Source: JBGPYB01 sp041493035 (GTDB taxonomy: Bacteria; Acidobacteriota; Vicinamibacteria; Fen-336). From it: DNA of 9,338 bases. Below the pieces are notes generated by a model. That model saw only the letters and a list, made by a program, of their open reading frames with translations, was not told the DNA's origin and searched no databases. The position numbers and the translations under genes were made by a program. How positions within the stretch are numbered: position 1 is the first letter of the stretch; each line of letters opens with the position of its first letter. Location: positions 1 through 9,338 of the forward strand of contig JBGPYB010000174.1 of assembly GCA_041493035.1 (NCBI GenBank). Direction: 5' to 3'. Shown one piece after another: positions 6,072 to 9,338 of the stretch.

Positions 6072-7223
6072 TTACTGGCTCAGCCGCACCACGCCCTTCA
6101 CGTAGTCCGGCTCGTAGTAGTCCACCGTCAACGCCCGTGACACCGACTCGAGCGAGCCGTACCGATGGGTGATGAGGGGCGCCACCTGCACGGTTCCCCC
6201 TTCGATGAGGCGGAGCGCCGTTCGGTACGTGACGGTCCGCCCGTCGGCTTCGAAGCCGCCCGACGCGCCGATCGGGGCGACGAGCGTCGGCTCCAGATAC
6301 TGGACCGAATTGAGCGCGGTCAGGTCGACGCCGCGGTGGCCGTGGCCATAGAGCAGCATCGTCCCCTGCTTCCGCAGAACGCCAGGGATGAGGGGGAAGA
6401 CCTGCCCCGCCCCCGACGCATCGATGACGTATTCTGCGCGTCGCCCGTTCGTCCTGTCGGCGACGACCTCCACCAGGTCAACCTCACCGGGATCGATGCC
6501 TTCCGCGCCGAACTCTCCTGCCAGCGCCCGCTTTCTCGCATTGGGTTCGCTGACCAACAGCCGTCCGTCGAAGCCAGCGACCTTGCGGAGGTATTGGATG
6601 AAGAGAAGGCCGGCGGGGCCAGCGCCGAAGATCAGCACCGTCCGCACTCGGCGTTCGACCTGGGCCGATCCGAGGGCGTACCGCGCGCCGGTCGCGCGCG
6701 CGACAGCTCCCGCGGAGTGTACGATGCAGCCGAGGGGCTCGGTGAGCGCAGCCTCCACCGGATCCAGATCCGATCGGGTCTTCACCGCGTTCACCGCGGG
6801 AACGACCAGGTACTCGGCGAGCCCTCCGGGGAGCCCCGTGATGCCGTGCTCGCCGTACGATTCACACTGGTGTGAGTCCCCGGTCGCGCAGTACTCGCAC
6901 AGCGACTCGCGATGGCGGCTGAAGCAATTGAGCCCCTGGTCGATCGCGACACGATCCCCTTCTCGCACGTCGCTCACGTCAGATCCGATCGCGTCGACGA
7001 CGCCCGCTATCTCGTGGCCGAGGATCTGCGGGTGGCTCACGAGGGGGACGGGTTGCCCTCGCTCATCGGCGTTGTAGTTGGCCTCGCCGCCGAAGATGTG
7101 GAGATCGGTGCCGCAGAGTCCCACCGCCCCCACGCGCACGAGCACGTCGCGCGGCCCGGGCGCGGGCCTTGGGACGTCCCGCACCTCCAAGCGTCGGACA
7201 TCGTGGAGCACGCAGGCGCGCAT
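6072..7223 (-). CDS. Zinc-dependent MDR sugar/polyol dehydrogenase
   Basis: The protein is 383 residues from the ATG at 7223. The frame is open back to 7655, but that extension overlaps the SDR gene and has no MDR similarity. Catalytic zinc ligands fit Cys37 (GLCGTDLH), His70 and Glu71 (GHE), and Glu162 (LTEPLGC). The Rossmann motif GAGPAG is at 200-205, and Glu226 (VSEPN) at the end of the second strand favours NAD over NADP. The structural-zinc lobe keeps three cysteines (109, 112, 120), with Glu106 where the first cysteine is expected. The loop before GHE is longer than usual (NYNADERGQPVPLVSH). The family includes sorbitol, threonine and inosose dehydrogenases; the substrate here cannot be named. 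It begins two bases after the SDR stop and probably oxidises an intermediate of the same pathway. Confidence 0.88.
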   Translation of the reverse strand: MRACVLHDVRRLEVRDVPRPAPGPRDVLVRVGAVGLCGTDLHIFGGEANYNADERGQPVPLVSHPQILGHEIAGVVDAIGSDVSDVREGDRVAIDQGLNCFSRHRESLCEYCATGDSHQCESYGEHGITGLPGGLAEYLVVPAVNAVKTRSDLDPVEAALTEPLGCIVHSAGAVARATGARYALGSAQVERRVRTVLIFGAGPAGLLFIQYLRKVAGFDGRLLVSEPNARKRALAGEFGAEGIDPGEVDLVEVVADRTNGRRAEYVIDASGAGQVFPLIPGVLRKQGTMLLYGHGHRGVDLTALNSVQYLEPTLVAPIGASGGFEADGRTVTYRTALRLIEGGTVQVAPLITHRYGSLESVSRALTVDYYEPDYVKGVVRLSQ

Positions 7224-7225
7224 GG

Positions 7226-7978
7226 TCAATACGTCGCGCGGCCGCCACTCACATCGAACACAGCGCCCGTCGTGAACGAGTTCTCCGCCGACACGATCCA
7301 GGCCACCATCGCCGCAACCTCCTCGACGAGAACAAATCGGCCGCGCGGTATCTTCGAGAGCATGAAGTCGATGTGCTCTTGCGTCATCTGATCGAAGAGC
7401 TTGGTCTTCGCAGCGGCCGGAGTGATGCAGTTGACGGCGATGTCGTAGCCGGCCAACTCCTTGCCGAGGGATTTCGTGAGGGCGATCACGCCAGCCTTCG
7501 ACGCGCTGTAGGCCGAAGCGTTGGGGTTCCCCTCCTTGCCGGCGACCGACGCGACGTTCACGATACGGCCGTAGTTCTGCCGCATCATGATCGGAACCAC
7601 GGCGCGGCAGCACAAAAAGACACCGGTCAGGTTGACGTCCATCACCTGTCGCCACGCGTCCGGCGGGTAGTCCCAGAGCTTCTGGTTGGGGCCGGTAATG
7701 CCGGCGTTCGCCACGAGAATGTCGATGCCGCCCAGCGCCTGGGCTGTCGCGGTCGCGGCGGCTTCCACGTCGGCGGCACTGGAGACGTCCACGGGCATGG
7801 AGTGAACGGTCCCCTGCGCCGACAACTGGGTTGTGGCCGACTCGACCAGGTCCTTGTCACGGTCCCAGAGCGAGACGGCCGCGCCGCTCGCCAGGAATCG
7901 CTCGGCGATCGCGCGCCCGATACCCTGCGCTCCTCCCGTGATGACGGCACGCCGGCCCTTGAGGTCGATCTGGTTCAT
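7226..7978 (-). CDS. SDR-family NAD-dependent dehydrogenase (sugar or deoxyketo-acid type)
   Basis: From the ATG at 7978 this is a 250-residue classical short-chain dehydrogenase. An in-frame GTG at 8002 would overlap the dehydratase gene by 23 nt and add eight residues that SDRs do not have. The cofactor motif TGGAQGIG is at 14-21. Asp39 (LWDRD) at the end of the second strand indicates NAD. NAG is at 91-93, and the catalytic residues are Asn115 (VMDVNLTG), Ser144 (NVASVAG), Tyr157 and Lys161 (YSASK). It starts one base after the dehydratase stop, so translation is probably coupled. In non-phosphorylative sugar pathways SDRs act either on the aldose (1-dehydrogenase) or on the 2-keto-3-deoxy acid made by the dehydratase. 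Its position right after the dehydratase makes the second role attractive, but nothing in the sequence proves it. Confidence 0.9.
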   Translation of the reverse strand: MNQIDLKGRRAVITGGAQGIGRAIAERFLASGAAVSLWDRDKDLVESATTQLSAQGTVHSMPVDVSSAADVEAAATATAQALGGIDILVANAGITGPNQKLWDYPPDAWRQVMDVNLTGVFLCCRAVVPIMMRQNYGRIVNVASVAGKEGNPNASAYSASKAGVIALTKSLGKELAGYDIAVNCITPAAAKTKLFDQMTQEHIDFMLSKIPRGRFVLVEEVAAMVAWIVSAENSFTTGAVFDVSGGRATY

Positions 7979-7979
7979 G

Positions 7980-9338
7980 CTAGTGGGACTCCCGTGGAAC
8001 ACGCGCGCCGCTCCCGCCGACGAGGAAGTCCAGGTCGGCGCCCACGTTGGCCTGCTGAACGTGGTCGACGTAGAGCTTCGCGTAACCCCGCCCCGTGGCC
8101 GGCTCTGGCGGCCGCCACGCCGCGCGGCGCTCAGCCAATTCGCTGTCGCTGACGAGAAGGTTCAGGCGTCGCCCCGCCACGTCCAGCTCCACGATGTCAC
8201 CGGTGCGGACGAGGGCCAGGTTGCCGCCGGCCGCCGCCTCGGGCGACACGTGGAGCACCACGGCGCCGTATGCGGTGCCGCTCATGCGGCCATCGGAGAT
8301 CCGGACCATGTCGGTGACGCCCTTTCGAAGGACCTTGGGCGGGAGCGGAAGGTTGCCGACCTCGGGCATCCCGGGATAGCCGCGCGGGCCGCAGTTCTTC
8401 AGGACCATGACCGACGTCTCGTCGATCTTGAGGTTCTCGTCGTCGATCCGCGCGTGAAAGTCTTCGATGTCCTCGAACGCCACCGCGCGGCCCGTGTGTT
8501 GAAGCAAGTGCGGGCTCGCAGCGGCCGGTTTGATGACGGCACCGTCGGGACAGAGGTTGCCGCGCAGTACAGCGATGCCGCCGTTCGCGACGAGCGGGTT
8601 GGCGAGCGGGCGGATGACGTCGCGGTTGTAGCAGGGCGCATCGGCTACGTTCTCGGCGACCGTCTTTCCGGTCACCGTCAACGCATCCCCGTGAATAAGG
8701 CTGCCGAGCTCGCGCAGAACAGCGGGAAGTCCCCCGGCGTAGTAGAAGTCCTCCATCAAGTAGCGTCCCGCGGGCATGAGATTGACGAGGCACGGAACGT
8801 CCCGCCCCAGCCGGTCCCAGTCGTCGAGCGAGAACTCGACACCCAGGCGCCCCGCGATCGCGAGGAGGTGAATCACCGCGTTCGTGGAACCGCCCGTGGC
8901 GTTGACGGCCCGCACGGCGTTCTCGAAGGCCGGCCGGGTCAAGATGCGGGACATCCTGAGGTCCTCGTGCACCATGCCGACGATCCGTCTGCCGACGTGA
9001 TGGGCGAGGGTCGAGCGGCGCGAATCGGCCGCGGGAATCGCGGCGTTCGTGGGCATTGCGATGCCGAGGGCCTCGACGAGGCAGGCCATGGTCGATGCGG
9101 TGCCCATCGTCATGCAGTGACCGGCCGATCGGCTCATGCAGCCCTCGGCGTCCTGAAAATCACAGAGACTCATGGCGCCGCGGCGCACGTCCTCGCTGAA
9201 GCGCCAGACGTCGGTCCCTGAGCCGATGTCCTGCCCGCGGAACTTGCCGTTCAGCATCGGCCCACCCGAGAGGACGATCGTCGGTAGGTCGCAACTCGCC
9301 GCGCCCATGACGCACGCAGGCGTCGTCTTGTCGCAGCC
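7980..9338 (-). CDS. IlvD/Edd-family sugar-acid (aldonate) dehydratase, N-terminus off-window
   Basis: The frame is open to the window edge, and 452 residues ending at 7980 are visible. The first visible residues are GCDKTTPA, the family signature that carries an iron-sulfur cysteine and the lysine that is carbamylated in L-arabinonate dehydratase. A second cluster cysteine is in GHCMTMGTAST, 73 residues later. That matches the Cys127/Cys200 spacing of the Rhizobium enzyme as I recall it, so about 126 N-terminal residues with the first cysteine are missing. GGSTNAVIHL, the GPRGYPGMPE segment and SDGRMSGTAYG (with the probable catalytic serine) are all present. The GHC cluster loop, MSGTAYG and the C-terminal VDHVQQANVGADLDFL fit sugar-acid dehydratases such as those for L-arabinonate or D-xylonate better than dihydroxyacid dehydratase. 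The enzyme removes water from an aldonate to give a 2-keto-3-deoxy acid. It is the first visible gene of the - strand operon. Confidence 0.9.
   Translation of the reverse strand, partial: GCDKTTPACVMGAASCDLPTIVLSGGPMLNGKFRGQDIGSGTDVWRFSEDVRRGAMSLCDFQDAEGCMSRSAGHCMTMGTASTMACLVEALGIAMPTNAAIPAADSRRSTLAHHVGRRIVGMVHEDLRMSRILTRPAFENAVRAVNATGGSTNAVIHLLAIAGRLGVEFSLDDWDRLGRDVPCLVNLMPAGRYLMEDFYYAGGLPAVLRELGSLIHGDALTVTGKTVAENVADAPCYNRDVIRPLANPLVANGGIAVLRGNLCPDGAVIKPAAASPHLLQHTGRAVAFEDIEDFHARIDDENLKIDETSVMVLKNCGPRGYPGMPEVGNLPLPPKVLRKGVTDMVRISDGRMSGTAYGAVVLHVSPEAAAGGNLALVRTGDIVELDVAGRRLNLLVSDSELAERRAAWRPPEPATGRGYAKLYVDHVQQANVGADLDFLVGGSGARVPRESH

Noticed and set aside
7224..7655. Open extension of the MDR frame back to 7655, which would give 527 residues
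   Set aside because: It runs antiparallel-free but out of frame through the SDR gene, and its 144 residues are arginine-rich with no MDR similarity. The ATG at 7223 starts exactly at the normal MDR N-terminus.
7979..8002. GTG at 8002 as the start of the SDR
   Set aside because: It lies inside the dehydratase gene and adds eight residues before a standard SDR N-terminus. A GGGAG upstream of it is suitably spaced, so it is not fully excluded.

Overview
The window is visibly high in G+C and gene-dense. It looks like the chromosome of a high-GC, probably Gram-negative soil or sediment bacterium. The mix of a secreted TPR/Sel1 protein with a peptidase-like domain, an exo-glucosaminidase-type GH2 enzyme, a ROK kinase and an IlvD/Edd sugar-acid dehydratase operon would fit Acidobacteriota or Myxococcota. 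That taxonomic guess rests on gene content only and is weak. No phage, IS or CRISPR signal is visible.

Left arm, + strand (1-3355): the C-terminal part of a GH2 hydrolase of the exo-beta-D-glucosaminidase (CsxA-like) type, cut by the window start; then a ROK-family sugar kinase 42 nt later; then, 16 nt after that, a small putatively secreted HExxH metallopeptidase. The first two suggest release of a sugar, perhaps glucosamine, from an oligosaccharide and its phosphorylation.

Centre (3356-3700): no intact gene. It holds the 5' remnant of an ECF sigma-factor gene on the - strand and a decayed cloverleaf-like element on the + strand with a perfect tRNA-Thr(UGU) anticodon arm. It also marks where the two oppositely oriented gene blocks converge, so it looks like a rearrangement scar.

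Right arm, - strand (9338 down to 3701): a tight sugar-acid operon of an IlvD/Edd dehydratase (N-terminus off-window), an SDR dehydrogenase and a zinc-type MDR dehydrogenase, separated by only 1 and 2 nt. It is followed, 38 nt on and with its own strong Shine-Dalgarno sequence, by a 648-residue secreted protein. That protein combines a peptidase-MA-like domain that has lost its catalytic residues, TPRs and a cysteine-paired Sel1 tail. A YbjQ (UPF0145) protein is last. The dehydratase and two dehydrogenases suggest a non-phosphorylative route for oxidising an aldose or aldonate. Its sugar cannot be identified from sequence alone.

The best leads are the catalytically dead peptidase-like protein with five C-x7-C pairs, the ROK kinase with altered phosphate and zinc motifs, and the tRNA/sigma-factor scar between the two blocks.
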